From NCBI GenBank assembly GCA_020091685.1, contig CM034594.1, forward strand, positions 5,888,903 through 5,952,902: a stretch of 64,000 nucleotides of DNA, given 5' to 3'. The DNA is from Lutjanus erythropterus. Taxonomy: Eukaryota > Chordata > Actinopteri > Lutjaniformes > Lutjanidae. The translations under genes and the position numbers were made by a program. The notes under the pieces were generated by a model. That model was not told the origin of the DNA and searched no databases. It saw only the letters and a program-made list of their open reading frames with translations. Positions 1 to 33,338 of the stretch are shown piece by piece. Position 1 is the stretch's first letter. Each line of letters opens with the position of its first letter.

Positions 1-743
1 CAAACTTGCAAGGAACCTCCACCATGCTTCACTGTTGCCTTCAGACACTCTTTATTGTACCGCTCTCCAGCCCTTTGGCAAACAAACTGCCTTCTGCTAC
101 AGTCAAATATTGCAAACTTCACCTGGGTCCCACTGGTTTCTGCTAGCTCTGAGCTGATGGCACTGCTGGACATCTTCTGATTTGGAAGAGAAGTAAGCAT
201 AAAGTGTCTTTTCTCTGCTGCACTAAGTTTCCTTGGTTGATCACTGTATCTGTGGTCCTCAGCGTTGCTCGTTTCTTTGTGTTTCTTCAAAGAGCTTGAG
301 CAGCACATCTTGAAAGCCCAGTCTGCTTTGAAATCTTTGCCTAGGAGAGACCTTGCTGATGCAGTATAACTACCTTGTGTCTTGTTGTTGTGCTCAGTCT
401 TGTCATTGTGTCTGACCTGTGACATGAAACTGTCCTCCACAACCTCACCTTGGTAGCAGAGTTTGTTCCTCACCCAGTTTTAAGCCTCCTACACAGCTGT
501 TTCTGTTTCAGTTAATGACTGTGCCTACATATGAAATTGATGGTCATTAGCACCTGTTTGGTATAATTGGTTAATCATACACCTGACTATGATCCTACAA
601 AATCCCTGACTTTGTGCAAGTGTACCTAGAAGAAATGATGCTGTTTTGAAGGTAAAGGGTGGTCAAACCAGATACTGATTTGATTTAGAGTTTTCTTCTG
701 TTTGCTCACTTTGCATTTTGTAAATTGATGGAAAAAAAACAAT
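1..743 (-). mobile_element. Tc1-like transposon, right part (first copy)
   Basis: It matches the right part of the complete element at 2348-3561, including the terminal repeat ending near 743 and followed by TA. The shared sequence continues past the element end to 896, so this copy arose by duplication of the locus, not by a second insertion. Relative to the other copy it carries many small indels (25 bp net longer over 1-896). The transposase part lies on the - strand and is disrupted. Confidence 0.85.
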
Positions 744-1692
744 TAAATTTTATAATCTAGAAAGAATATGGCATATATCTTTTGGCCTATGCTGTGTGCA
801 CGTCGGCTCTGAGGCTTTGAAAATAATCAAATAATTACTGGCGAAGCTTTGAAACCTAAAAAAAGATATTTGGGACAGCCGTAACATTTAGTTTACTAAG
901 CCACAGGAAATCAGCTGATGCAATTCATTGTGAGAATTATTATCTAACAGTGGAAACAATGTCTGGATGACTAAGTCAGCAGCTTTTGTTCCTGTCATAT
1001 GTTGCTCTCTGGTTTCCCAACCACAGTTTTTAACCAGCCTATTGCAATCATTTGCTATATTTTTGCATGTTTCTGTGCAGGGAGTAAAACTAGCACCAGC
1101 CAAATGCTGGTTATATATATATATATATATATATATGCAAAACCTGCAGACCCCATGGAGACACTTAGAAACACTCAATCAGAAAGCATAACCCACCTTT
1201 GTTCTGAACATTTTCTTTGACCACTTTAACGTCGATCACAGCTCTATTGTAGATATTCAGCATGTGCCTAACACTTCCCTTTCACAGTCACAAGTAAAGC
1301 TTTGGTAGGCAGTTTATTTTTGGCATCAATGAGCAAAACTTTTATAACAATCTTTAAGCATAACTCAAGTAGTCTTAGAGGAACCTTTTTCCCTGTTGGT
1401 GGTTTTAGAAAATCTAGCCTGTCATGAGACTGGCCAATCAATTGGGAAGATAGTTGAGTCTCTCTCCCAAAACATCAGTATTTGGCAACCTGGGAATGAG
1501 CCTCTGTCAAGTATGTTTCTCCCTCCTCAGAATCCTTTCCTACTCCTCATTGTAATATATAAAGTTAGTGCTTAGGTTTTGCATACAGCAGCATGTGTAC
1601 AGCAGATTGTTGAGGAGCCTTAACAGTTTTAACAAACTTAAATGTTTGAAATTATCTTAACCTTTCCTGTCCCTGTGTTTTGCCCTGTATAG
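744..1692. other. sik2 intron sequence left of the activation-loop exon
   Basis: 744-896 is the flank shared with 3562-3709. Beyond it there is a short (TA)n tract at about 1112-1135 and otherwise unremarkable intronic sequence. I see no exon here. Confidence 0.6.
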
Positions 1693-22359
<20,667 letters not shown>

Positions 22360-24792
22360 AGCCAGCTGATGGGGTAAATAGAAAGCAGTATTAAGCAATG
22401 AGAAACCATGCAGCACTAAGAGCAGAGAGAGTGGAGATATAAGTGGAGGCCACAAGCGTAGCAACGGGGAAGGAGAAGTGTTAATTTTTGTACGACTAAT
22501 ACAAACTTCATTTCTTAGTTGTGATGAACCTCAGACAACCTTTCTACCAAAATCCTCCCTTAGCCTACCTCCTTGTCTCCCTCTCCTCTGTTCTCGTTCT
22601 CATCCGCTCTGTGAGGCAGGAACAGGTCCGATATGTGGCACAATGTGAGCCTCGCCCTGCTGACTTGGCGAGGCTGCCACTGTTGTCACGGATGTTGTGC
22701 CACCTGTGAGGACTGCGCCGTGCAGCCCGGGAGAGAGGATACTGCACATCCTGGAGTGCAGCATTTCACCTAGAAATGGTTTGGAAGTGAATTAATTTAG
22801 GACTGACTGACAGGCAACCAAAAGGACAATGGCTGGCAGTTCTTTTTGTATTTAAAATAGGACACCATCAACAACAATAGACTGGTTCTTAAAACACTTT
22901 TCTGCATTTTTTTTTAAATTTCAGTAGATAAAAAACAACTGAACAAGAGAAAATGGCCCTCATTTATCACGGTACCATGAATATTACTGCAAATTCAAGT
23001 GTTAAAAGTGGATTTTTTTTTTTTTTGTCCACTTTACGCACTAATGTGAGTGCAAAGGCTAACATGATGGTCGTATTCATGAGTGAATAGATTTCAACAC
23101 TAACATATACAGTATTCCTCCAAAAAAGACAACAGGGAACTTTTGTCATTTGCCTGAACATGCTGATTGAAGCACCATGGTGGTGAGTAGCTAATGCACC
23201 ATTTGTTGAGCTTTTAATGGCGCTAATCTCGCTCCAAGCTACTTTTTTAACTGACTAAGATTAAAGAAAATAATAGATAACAACACAAATCTGTAGCTGC
23301 AAGCTTTTTGTAGGCTATGTGACATAAATAATACTTTCTTTTGTTTTCTTTGTGTTTTTTGTGACTTGTAACTACTGATCCTCATTCATTTCTTACACTA
23401 CTGAACTGCTATTCCATCTTTTTCATTCGATTGCACACACTTGCCCAGTCTCATTATACTCAAGATGAGGACAAATACCAGTTTTGCAGGCAAAATAGCT
23501 GCATGTCTGTTTAACAGTTGAATTGTGGGTCATGAGTTTGCCTGATAAATGAGGGCTGATGTAATTAAACGTGTGTTTGGTTGAGAAGTAGCGGTGTTAG
23601 ACAGTCAATATTATTCTATTTTTGTGGCAATACTGAAGCAATATTAATCCTTAATGTTTGAGGGATTATGATGAATGGAAGCCTCACCTGTACAGCCAAC
23701 TCTGATTGGTTCCCGGGGACCTCTGAGTGTTGTCAGCAGTGACATCACTTGAGCTGATGATGTAACCAGGAGATAATCTTTCACTCACTTGCGCCCTGAA
23801 AATTCAGGGACAAGCCTGGAGACAGATGTGTGTGTGTGTGAGCGGGTGTAGATGTGTGTGTGCGACTGTGATTAAGTTTGTTTGCACAATTCATACTTCA
23901 AATCTGTCGAATCATTTGTCGTCATTACTGAAACAGACAAACACTGTATTGACGTCTCCATTCAGAATTACACAAACTGCGTTTTTTTCCTCTCACTGAA
24001 CAGTTGTAGCTCTTAGATTAATTCTGGTTTACATCCTCAATGCTCCAGTCATGCCTCTGTGTTCTTTTATTGATGAATCATGTTTATAATAATAATAATA
24101 ATGGAACGACCCCGTAAAGATCCCCGCATTAGGTTTCATGGAAGAATGTTTCCTCTCTGACGTTGGGGGCTGCTGTGAGATGAAGAGCAGCAGAACGTCG
24201 GTCACCTGACACTGGATTTTTGACTATATGCTCACCACCGCTCTTTGACTGACGGCACGCCAGCAACAAGACGAGAGATCTTTTTATTTACAGCACTTAG
24301 ACTGTGTTCAATCTACTTGAAGCGCACAGATGTAACTTCTCTGATAGACGACGATGATCTAAAAACAAAAAAACTGCAAACATCAGAGCGTTGAGATGAC
24401 ATTATTGGACTGTGTGACCTTCGGTGGTCGAGGGTTAAACTGCAGCAGCGTTTGTGGTCAGATTAGCCTTCAGACAGTCACTCTCAGTCCGTAGGCTGGA
24501 CGAGCAGATGTATCTAAGAGTTCAGACTCTAAAGTACAGAAGTGGTTTGACTACAGAGTCTTTACAGTTGCAGTAAACTGTCTTAAATGATGGCCAGGAA
24601 ATATGGACCAATTGTGCAGTCCTGTGTGAGACTTGAAGGAAAAATCCACCCTAAAATATTTTTAACGCTGTTTCACGGCAGATTAGTAAGAGAGTATTGG
24701 GGCCACATTAAGGGGATTAAAAATTGCAAGACTTGATTTTACATCCAGTATTATGAACAATAAACAGTGACAAATCTAGGATGTCAGAGTAA
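22360..24792 (+). other. sik2 3' UTR and downstream sequence
   Basis: No frame of interest. The length of the UTR is not set by the sequence: the first canonical AATAAA-like signals I note are near 24759 and inside the repeat at 24793-24964. The (AAT)n at about 24088-24101 lies here. Confidence 0.4.
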
Positions 24793-24964
24793 CTCGAGAA
24801 TAAAGTCAGACTTTTAGTATTTGTGCCTGGAATGAGAAAAAACTAAATAACAAAAAATTATTTTTTTGCATTTTGAGAATGAAGTTGAAATGTTGGCAGT
24901 ACTGCTCTGATTTAAATGTTCTCATGCCTGGAACTAATACTCAAAGTTTGACTTTATTCTCGAC
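24793..24964. repeat. Short inverted-repeat element, AATAAAGTC type
   Basis: CTCGAGAATAAAGTCAGAC at the left is inverted at the right as TTTGACTTTATTCTCGAC; the inner arms TTAGTATTTGTGCCTGG / CCTGGAACTAATACTCAA also pair. This type is common in fish genomes. Confidence 0.7.
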
Positions 24965-25380
24965 ATTTCAATTTAACTATTTTCAAAAAGAAAAAAAAAA
25001 AAAAAAAAAAAAAATCTTTCTCCTCATTTTTCCCCCTTACATCTGGCCATTATATTCTTAGAGAGATTAGTGTTACAATTAATGATCATATTATCTGCTG
25101 ATCAAGTGGTTGTTCAGCATTTGTCACTACTTTGTGATATTTTACAAACCACTCGAAATTTCTTAAGGCCCAAGTATTCAAAGTGCTTGTTCTGTCTGAC
25201 CAACAGTCCAAAACTCAAACATGTTCATTCTAATAAAAAAGTAAAAAATAACAAACTGGCAAATTTCTGTCACTCATTGCTACTTTTGCATTTAAAGAAA
25301 AAAAAAAGAAGAGACTAACAGTGTTGGCAATACACAGTATAAGTGATCAATATGACATCTTAAGATATTTCTGGCATTGA

Positions 25381-25803
25381 CCTGCAACAATTAGTCAATT
25401 ATTAGTTCATTATTCGCTCAAAAGAAGTAGTTGCTAACTATAATAATAATCAAGCAATTGTTCTAAGAAATTTTTCAAACAAAAATGTCAAACATTAGCA
25501 AGTTCTTGCTCCTTAAAAGTAAGAATTTGCTGTTTTTCTTTGTAATGTGAGAGTGAATGAGTCTTATTAAGAAGTAACAATTTCAATATGATTTACACAC
25601 ACACTGTATATATGTATGTATGTGTGTATATATATATATATATATCCATGATCTCGTTCTTTTGGTCATGACCCACCCTTTATGACCAAAGGTGAGAATA
25701 GGAACAAAGACCGACCAGTAGATCAAGAGTTTTGCCTTCTGGCTAAGCTCTCTTTTTGTCACAATGGTGTGGTAAAGTGAACGCAATATTGCTCACACTG
25801 CTC

Positions 25804-25834
<31 letters not shown>

Positions 25835-26097
25835 ATATACACATTCAAGAATTGCAAGAAAAAGGATCAGATATATATAAATGGCTAAACTTTAAATGAA
25901 AGAAAGGCATATAAAAAATATCTGACAACATACTTTAGTTTGGACTGTTGGTTGAACAAAAGAAGGTAATTGAAGACATCGCTTTGAGTCTGGAAAATTG
26001 TGAGAAAAAGTTTTCACTTTTTTTGTATAGACTAAATGACTAATCAATTATACATGAAGACAATGGGCAGATTACAAATCCTTTAATTACAGCCCTG
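25381..26097. mobile_element. AT-rich hAT-type MITE split by other sequence
   Basis: The left end CTGCAACAATTAGTCAATTA and the right end TTTAATTACAGCCCTG are inverted ends of the MITE family also seen at 30041-30307 and 47288-47632. The middle, about 25575-25925, is foreign: TA-rich tracts around a LINE fragment. Confidence 0.6.
25650..25786 (-). mobile_element. LINE reverse transcriptase fragment
   Basis: The - strand reads VTKRELSQKAKLLIYWSVFV and LTFGHKGWVMTKRTRS, resembling the conserved C-terminal reverse transcriptase block (TYGHELWVMTERTRS) of common fish LINEs. Short and isolated within TA-rich sequence. The clade is not assigned. Confidence 0.65.
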
Positions 26098-28366
26098 AAA
26101 CGGAGGCAAAAACAAGTTTTGACGTCAGTCCCTCAGGATCTAGGAGCACATGCCTAGTAGGTCACGATTTATCTGTGACATTTAGCAGAGATACTAATAA
26201 CTCCAGCAACAATGGCCTCAATAGGCCAAAGTGCACTGCAGCCACAAGACATGTTGCAAAACAGGTCCTGTGGCTGCATTAATAGTTCCACCCTAAAATT
26301 TACAAACTAGTTGGTTAGCTGGATGTGTTTATGTGGTTATACACCCACATTTTATTGACAGGACGAAGCTCACACCCAGTTTGTGGGTCGTGTTGTAAAT
26401 GTCCTTCAGAAAGATACAGATCTCAAGTAGATGAGAAATAATTCTGGAGTTTATAGAATGGCAGTGTAAGAGCATTACAGGATGGATTTTGCCTTTAAGG
26501 GAATATTTTGATGATTGTTTCATTTTGTCAATGGTCAGGCTAGAAGAGCTACAGGCTGAACTGTTGAAGTTGAATACTGGAGCACTTTGACAACAAGGGG
26601 AAGACTAGATGTAGCGAGAGAGGAGGTGGAGGTGGAAAAGGTTTGTATTGCTCTGCTGTTTCCTGGCAGATGAAACGAACCGTAATCTGTAGGAAACACC
26701 TTTTCTCCTCTCTCTTCCCCACCAATAATGGACACAAAACACATTTTCTTTCAAAGAAAGACCAGACACAGTAACACTTTATCTGATTGTTGATTTTCAT
26801 CCAAGAAAGAGTAACACTTTCTTTGTACAAATTAGAGGAGTAGTGAAGCTTCGGTGCACGCTCAAGCTGCACTGAGGTGAATTTTGTGTTGGACGTGAAA
26901 AGTGTTCAGTGTGCCTTTTACTTTTTTCAATCTAAATTAAGATTTTTGAATAGCGCCATTATTTCTGTTTGGACCCTTTTACCATTTATTTTATTACTCT
27001 TTTATTTTCTGTATTTTTCCGTAAAGTAAAGTAGAGCCAGGTTTTACAAAGGTACAAAACCAAAGTCCCTCAGAAGTTTCCCTGTACGACCCACCATGTG
27101 GAGTTTTGGAGCTTCTCTATCAGCTTCTCTACCATGCTTTTTTTTTTTTTCTTGTTGGTCAATCAGTGTATGCCATTTAAAAGTATTATAGCAATATTTC
27201 TCTAGTTGAAGACTAAAGTCATGAAGATTCTAGTGGACGTGTTTCCAAGTATCATAATTTCACCTCCTGCTGATAAAACAAAACATCAATCTATCAATAG
27301 AAATCCAGTTTTATATTTACCTTCATTGATGTTGACCACACATAAGCTAACTTGCTGTTGAGATTAAAAAAGGTTTATTGAACATAAAAAATATTGTGGG
27401 TTTTTTCTTTTGTTGTGGCAATACTTTAATATTTATTTACTGTTTGTGTTCACACCGGTAATTCAAACGTGGCTACAGAGCTGACATTTTTTTACCACAC
27501 ACTCTGCCATCTTCTCCACATAATCCAATTGTCCTGTAACTACAAACTGCAGCCATCTGATAGCACCCTGGGGTTGCACGGTGTAGGTGTAGGTTAATGA
27601 CCTGGAAAAATGAATCACACCGAGTGCTTCATATAAACTGTTGAGTCATAGCTGATCCTGAAATCATTTCAACCAGAACTAAAGCTCCCGAGGCGGCCAA
27701 TCCAGCATGCAGCAGCCACAGGACCAGTTCCGGTGCATCTTTTAAATATTTAGATTCTGCCGTGCTCGAGTTAAACTGCTACCATAAACATTTGTTGATA
27801 GAGTTCTAGCCGTAAAGGTGTCACAATGTGAAATAAAGATAAACAGGAGATGACAGATGAGCAGTTTTCTGCTCATGACAAAAGAGTAAGTACCAGGATG
27901 TTAATGCAGTCAGAGGAAGTATTTAAAAGACTTTGTGCTTACCTGTCAGTAAATGACAGCGTACCTGGACAGAATTCCACTGAGGTTGTAAACTCATCTG
28001 CTCTGACTAGAAGAGAAGAGAAAATACTTTAGTCTTGAATTTTGTCTTTGCTTGCATGTGCAAAAATTTACTATTAAAACACATTACATCCAGACAGGAC
28101 ACATTAAAAACACAATAGAAGCTACTCAAGGTACATAATGGTGATACTTTATACTTCTACTCAACTGCAATTTAGAGGGCGATGCTGTATTTTATACTTC
28201 ACATTTTTGACACCTGAAGTTACAGGTTGAATTTTTCAGTGCAAATTGAATGTTTGAGTTATTCCAATCACTAACTGAGTCCTTAATATCATATTTTGCT
28301 TTTAAAAAGTGATTTTTGCACTTTTGCAATTTTTGCACATGCAAGTGATTATATATATATATACAC

Positions 28367-28397
<31 letters not shown>

Positions 28398-28461
28398 TAT
28401 ATACACACACATACATATGTGTGTGTGTATCCATCAATATGTGGCTTCTACTGACAGTGAT

Positions 28462-28600
28462 TTTCATCATCAATTAATCAATTAGTTGTTTGGTTTATAA
28501 AATGTCAGAAAATGGTTAAAAAAAAATGTGGATCACTGTTTCCCAGAGCCCAAGATGATGTCCTCAAATGTCTTGTTTTACCCACAACCCATCAAATATA
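28462..28600 (-). repeat. Fragment of the AT-rich hAT-type MITE
   Basis: It shares TAAAATGTCAGAAAATGGT and CAAGATGATGTCCTCAAATG with the copy at 47288-47632 in inverted orientation. Confidence 0.65.
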
Positions 28601-29330
28601 GGCAGGGTAAAAGGTAAAAGCCTCATTGAGATTTCATTAGATCACATTACAAGATCTGAATACTTCTGCCACCAGATGACTAAGAGGGCAGAGCTGAAAT
28701 GTGAGGGTTTTTTTGTAATTTGGGTGAAGTGACTGCTACTTTTAAAGACAGGATTCTGAATGTAGACAGAAAATGCACCTGTCTGCGATTTAAAAAAATA
28801 AAAATCACACTTCACTGTGCTGTATAAAGCAGCAACCACTCACTCTGCTTCTCTTTTGTAGTAACAGATGTGAGCCACTGCAGTGTTCTGCAGAACTCTT
28901 TTATACTCAGTGTGAACTGAGACAGAGGGACTGAATAATTTATCATGACTGATAAGAACTGAAGCTCTGACCAGCAGCTGATCTGACATCACGTTTAGTC
29001 CATCACCATGGCAATCATCTGAGTTTCACCTGATTTGATAAATATTGACAAACACCTTTTCTTACAGTAAATTGTGGTTAAAGGGGGCTTGTCCTGAGCT
29101 GAGCTCTGATTGGCTGACCTCGGCAACACATCAGAGAAGAAGAGGACTGCAGGTTTCTGTAAATACATTCAGGGCAGAAGATGCTACTAGAGAATGAAAG
29201 GACTTCTGAATACTGTGTGAGAGCAGAGGTTTGTCCTTCTTGTGTGGAAAGGATCATGTAGAGAGAACACGTCAATCCAATCAGCCCACTCAGACAGAGA
29301 ACAGCTAATCCCACTAATACACCACCAGAG

Positions 29331-29356
29331 GTGGGGGTGGGGGGGTGGGGGTGGGT
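29331..29356 (+). other. G-quadruplex motif
   Basis: Four G runs (GGGGG, GGGGGGG, GGGGG, GGG) separated by single T bases form a strong intramolecular quadruplex candidate in the intergenic region. Confidence 0.85.
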
Positions 29357-29689
29357 CAATCTGTTCATGGAAACCAGGGTCTCACTTCTTTTCCTGGGAT
29401 CAGACCATGTACACACCACACTGTTGGTATGGCTGATCCAAACTGATAAGTCTGAAACATGGGGTGGCTCACACTCCACCGTGTCCATAAATCCCCCCCT
29501 TGATACTGATCAGATTTCAACTGATGGAGCCTCACATTTTGCATCTGTCGCCTTTAATGCAAAGTTAATGATTCTGTGAAAAGAGGAACCACCCATGAGC
29601 TCTGCACAAAAATGGGCAGTATTTCAATTAAATGTATTTAACATATGTTTTGAATTACTTTTTAGTATTTTGCAATTTGTATTTTGCTA

Positions 29690-31075
29690 AGCAACAAAAG
29701 ACTGAGAAAGTTGTGAGATGCTCAAAAAAACACCTGGAACATTCAAAAGGTAAACCGGTTTATTGGAAACAGGTTATAATAGCGGCGTCCTGGAAAGGCT
29801 CAGTCTTTGACAAGCATGGATGAGGTGAGGTTCACCACTTTCTGAAAAACTGCATGGGCAAAAAGTCCCAAAGTTTCTCAACACAGAACTGGAAGAAATT
29901 GGGGGATTTCACCATCTACAACACAATATCATTAAAATATTCAGAGAATCCAGAGAAATCTCTGCACAAAAGCAGACAGGCTGAAAACCAACATTCAGGT
30001 CACACTGCATTAAAAACCAACAATTTTATTAAGGAGCAGGGCTGTTAATTATTTTTACTGTCAATTCGTCTGTTGATTATTTTGATATTTGATAAAGATA
30101 ATGATATTTTGCCATTTTCCAAAACCCAAAATGGTGTCCTCAAATATGTTGGGGGAAAAAAAGAAACGTTTTATCCACAACCCAAATTTTAAAAATTAAG
30201 AATTTTTACTTTTTTCTTAAAAAGTACTCAAACTGATTAATCAATTATTAAAATAACTGGCTTTAATTTAATAGTCAATTCACAAGCAATTACTCATTGC
30301 AGCTCTATAAAGGAACACTTTGGAAAAACAGTCATTAAACACTGTTTGTTGCTGCATAAACAAATGCAAGTTAAGAATCTATCGTGCAAAGAGAAAGTCA
30401 TATCAACAACATCCAGAAACACTGCAGACTTCTCTGTGCCTGAGCTGGAGATGGACTGATGCAGAGTGGACAAGTGTCCTGTGGCCATGATGAGTCCACA
30501 TTTCAGTTTGTTTTCACAAATCACATCATACCTGTGAAGGCCCCATTAATGCTGAAAGGTACATACAGGATTTGGAACATATGCTGCCATCCAGCCAACC
30601 AAAATGCCAAGTTACAACAGCGAGGGTTCTTAGTAAAAGACTTCAGGTACTAGACTGACCTGCATGACATGTGTGATGTATTATGATGCACAAAATGCAA
30701 CAGTCCATGGACCATTGAGCAGCTAAAGTTGTGTATCAAGAAAGAATGAGAAAGAATTCCACTTTTACAACTTCAACAATTAGTGTCCTCAGTTCCCAGA
30801 CACTTGTGTTGTTAAGTGTTGTTAAAAGAAAAGGTGAAGTATCACAGCGAGAAACAAGCCTCCGTCACAACTTCTCTGGAGTGTGTTACAGGTATCAAAT
30901 TCAGAATGAGTGTATATTTACAAAAACAATTGAGTTAATCTTTTTTTTTTAAATCAGCATTAAATATCTTGTGTTTGTACTGTATTCAATTGAATATTAG
31001 TTGATAAAGTTTTTGCCAATCACCACGATTTGTTTTTATTTACATTTTACACAACTGTGAGGGAGTTTGGGTTGA
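29690..31075 (+). mobile_element. Decayed Tc1-like transposon with nested MITE
   Basis: The sequence follows a known fish Tc1-like family: GGATTTCACCATCTACAA, AACATCCAGAAACACTGC, TTAATGCTGAAAGGTACATA, then the right terminal region AATATCTTGTGTTTGTA. Much of the transposase is missing or disrupted. The unit is interrupted by a MITE at about 30041-30307. The left terminal repeat is not clear. Confidence 0.75.
30041..30307. mobile_element. hAT-type MITE nested in the Tc1-like copy
   Basis: Begins GCAGGGCTGTTAATTATTT and ends CTCATTGCAGCTCTAT, with the family's inner block AATGGTGTCCTCAAATATG. It separates the two halves of the Tc1-like element and is therefore younger. Confidence 0.7.
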
Positions 31076-31497
31076 ATTTACTGGATAGAAACCACCAACA
31101 CGTTCTCATACCTAAACAGCACAGTAAATTAATTGTCAATGATTCTAACTTGCAGTGTATGACAGTTGGAGAATAGCAGCGACAGGCATACCAGACTTGT
31201 GTCCAGGATGTTCACATAGTTACTGTTGTCAAATAGCTGCGATTTAGTTACATTTAGGCACCAAAATGTATTGCTTAGGTTTAGCAAAAACATCATGATT
31301 TGGGTTTAAATAAGTCATCATTGACTTTTTGTCCCAAACGGGACACAAAGCCTGTTCTCCTGGGTGACAGTCCTGTGTTTTATACCACTCCTGTCATAAT
31401 TACTACGGTCGCTAGAAGGTGCAGCCTACCAATAAACAGAAATAAGATGCCCGTACGCAAGACCTATATAGCTGTTTTCTTCTGTTGAGGGCAGGCA

Positions 31498-31938
31498 TAG
31501 ACATATTATATTTAGATGCCACAGTGGCCATTTTGGCTTGTTGCTGCATTACACCAACGCAGCAGATCAAGACTGACCTGTGAACATATGCATTTAAATG
31601 GAGGACCTGTGTTTTTTTTTCTGGATAAAAAGCTTTATGTTATTTCTTAACCGATCTCAATGAACGGTGTTATTCTCAAGGTTTTATGTTCTATCTACGC
31701 AAAGTAGGTTAGAAAAACAACAAAATGTTTTTTGTTCTTGGTCCATGTGGATCATAAATACTTGAATACAACACCGCTCACTGAGAACAGTTGAGAAATA
31801 CTATACAAAACTAAAGACCTTGTTATCCAGAAAACCACAGCCCCCTGTTAATATGCATTTATTCACAGATCAGTGTTGACCTAACAAAAATGGCAGTGAC
31901 ACTGATGTATAATCCAGAGGCTTATGTGTCTATAATGA
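31498..31938. repeat. Fold-back element, family FB-B copy 2
   Basis: The left arm (GACCTGTGAACATATGCATT, TTTCTGGATAA) pairs with the right arm (TTATCCAGAAA, AATATGCATTTATTCACAG). It resembles the 19170-19492 element in order of blocks but is clearly diverged. Confidence 0.7.
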
Positions 31939-33298
31939 CAGACTGAAAGCACCCAGCATGCACCCCTGAATTCACAGCCTCCCACCTCCAAGATATTGTG
32001 ATTGGCCACTTCAAATCTATGATGTGAGAAACAGCAGAGCTCATTTTTTCTATGTAGGGTGGATTATGATCAGATTCATATTGAGGATACCTATAAACTG
32101 GTAATATAGAATTTGTAACAAGATACTTTTTAATGTAGTCTATTTGTGTCTATCCGTGGCTCTGCTGGAAAAATAAAAAATAAATCTCATCCTCCTCCCT
32201 GCTCAACACCTCCTGCTCTGGTTTGAGAAAAAACACAGATAAAACATAAAGGGTATTTTGACACGCTCCAATTCTATACTTGAAAAGTACGACCTCACAG
32301 CATTATTTCCCTACAAGACGCGAGACGTCGGCATTTTTCCAGTTAAATGCAGTTATTTATAGTATGCATTCAGTGCCATTGTCTGCTGTTGAGACCTTCA
32401 GCAGGCTGCCTGTCACAGACACTCTTTGGGGGGACGAGCCAGACAGAGAAAAGAAAGATGATACTAGGACAGACAGTGGTAATCTTCTTTTTCTCTCCCC
32501 ATTAAAATATCACAATATCAGAGGCCCTATTCACTCATCAGGCCAAAGTATACTGTAATGACATCAATGGTTGCCATGACAACAGGAGGAGGGCGGATGA
32601 CAACATCCTACTGCGTCTTTTTAGAGCAGGAGATCACAGCACCGTTCAGAATTAGAACTGCAAAAAAAAAAGAAAAAAAGAGGGAAATGCTTGAATGCAG
32701 ATGGAAGAAATAACTTTTATAACAAACTGTACCTTTCCTGCAATAAATAAACAAAAAAATATTTTAAAAACTACAAAGCCAAGTGCAGCGTGCAGGTTTG
32801 CAGTAGGTGAGTCTGACGCAAATGCTGCCACCAAAACAAAAGATTTTCTCACATGAAATCACCTCTTCTTTGAAGGTCATACTGCACTCATACGCATGTG
32901 CTGCCCCCCATTATTCAGCTTCAGTCCCTGGTCTCTGAGTCCACGCTGCACACATGCTGGCCAGCAGATGGACAGAGTCAGAAATCCCAGTACAGATGAC
33001 CCAGTAGTGCCTGGAAAAAATCAGCTCCTGCAGGCTGTGGAGCTGGATGTTAAAGCCGAGCCAAGAGTCACACACACTCTGCTTGAGCGATAGTGTTTTG
33101 CTGTGATATTATCTAGAGGAGCAAGTTTGTACAGTTTATAAACCTCAAGCTGCATTGCTGAAGGATTACAGAATAAAAGAGAGGAGGGGAGAAGGGGGGG
33201 TCTGAAGTGACAAGGTGACTTAAGGAAAATGAGTGGGCCAACGCTCTTCTTCTCCCCGACTGACGTTTGTCATTTGTCACCCTGAGAGCATCTGACCT

Positions 33299-33301
<3 letters not shown>

Positions 33302-33337
<36 letters not shown>
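33302..33337. repeat. (GT)n microsatellite
   Basis: 18 uninterrupted GT units, intergenic. Confidence 0.95.

Positions 33338-33338
<1 letters not shown>

Larger units (their letters stand above)
24965..29077. other. Intergenic region between sik2 and ppp2r1b, first part
   Basis: Apart from the split MITE (25381-26097), a CA/TA microsatellite at about 28350-28430 and a MITE fragment at about 28462-28600, no gene is recognised. Open frames here are short and lack any family resemblance. Confidence 0.55.

Noticed and set aside
24759-24964. AATAAA motifs as sik2 poly(A) signal
   Set aside because: Most belong to the AATAAAGTC inverted-repeat element, so the true end of the transcript cannot be set from them.
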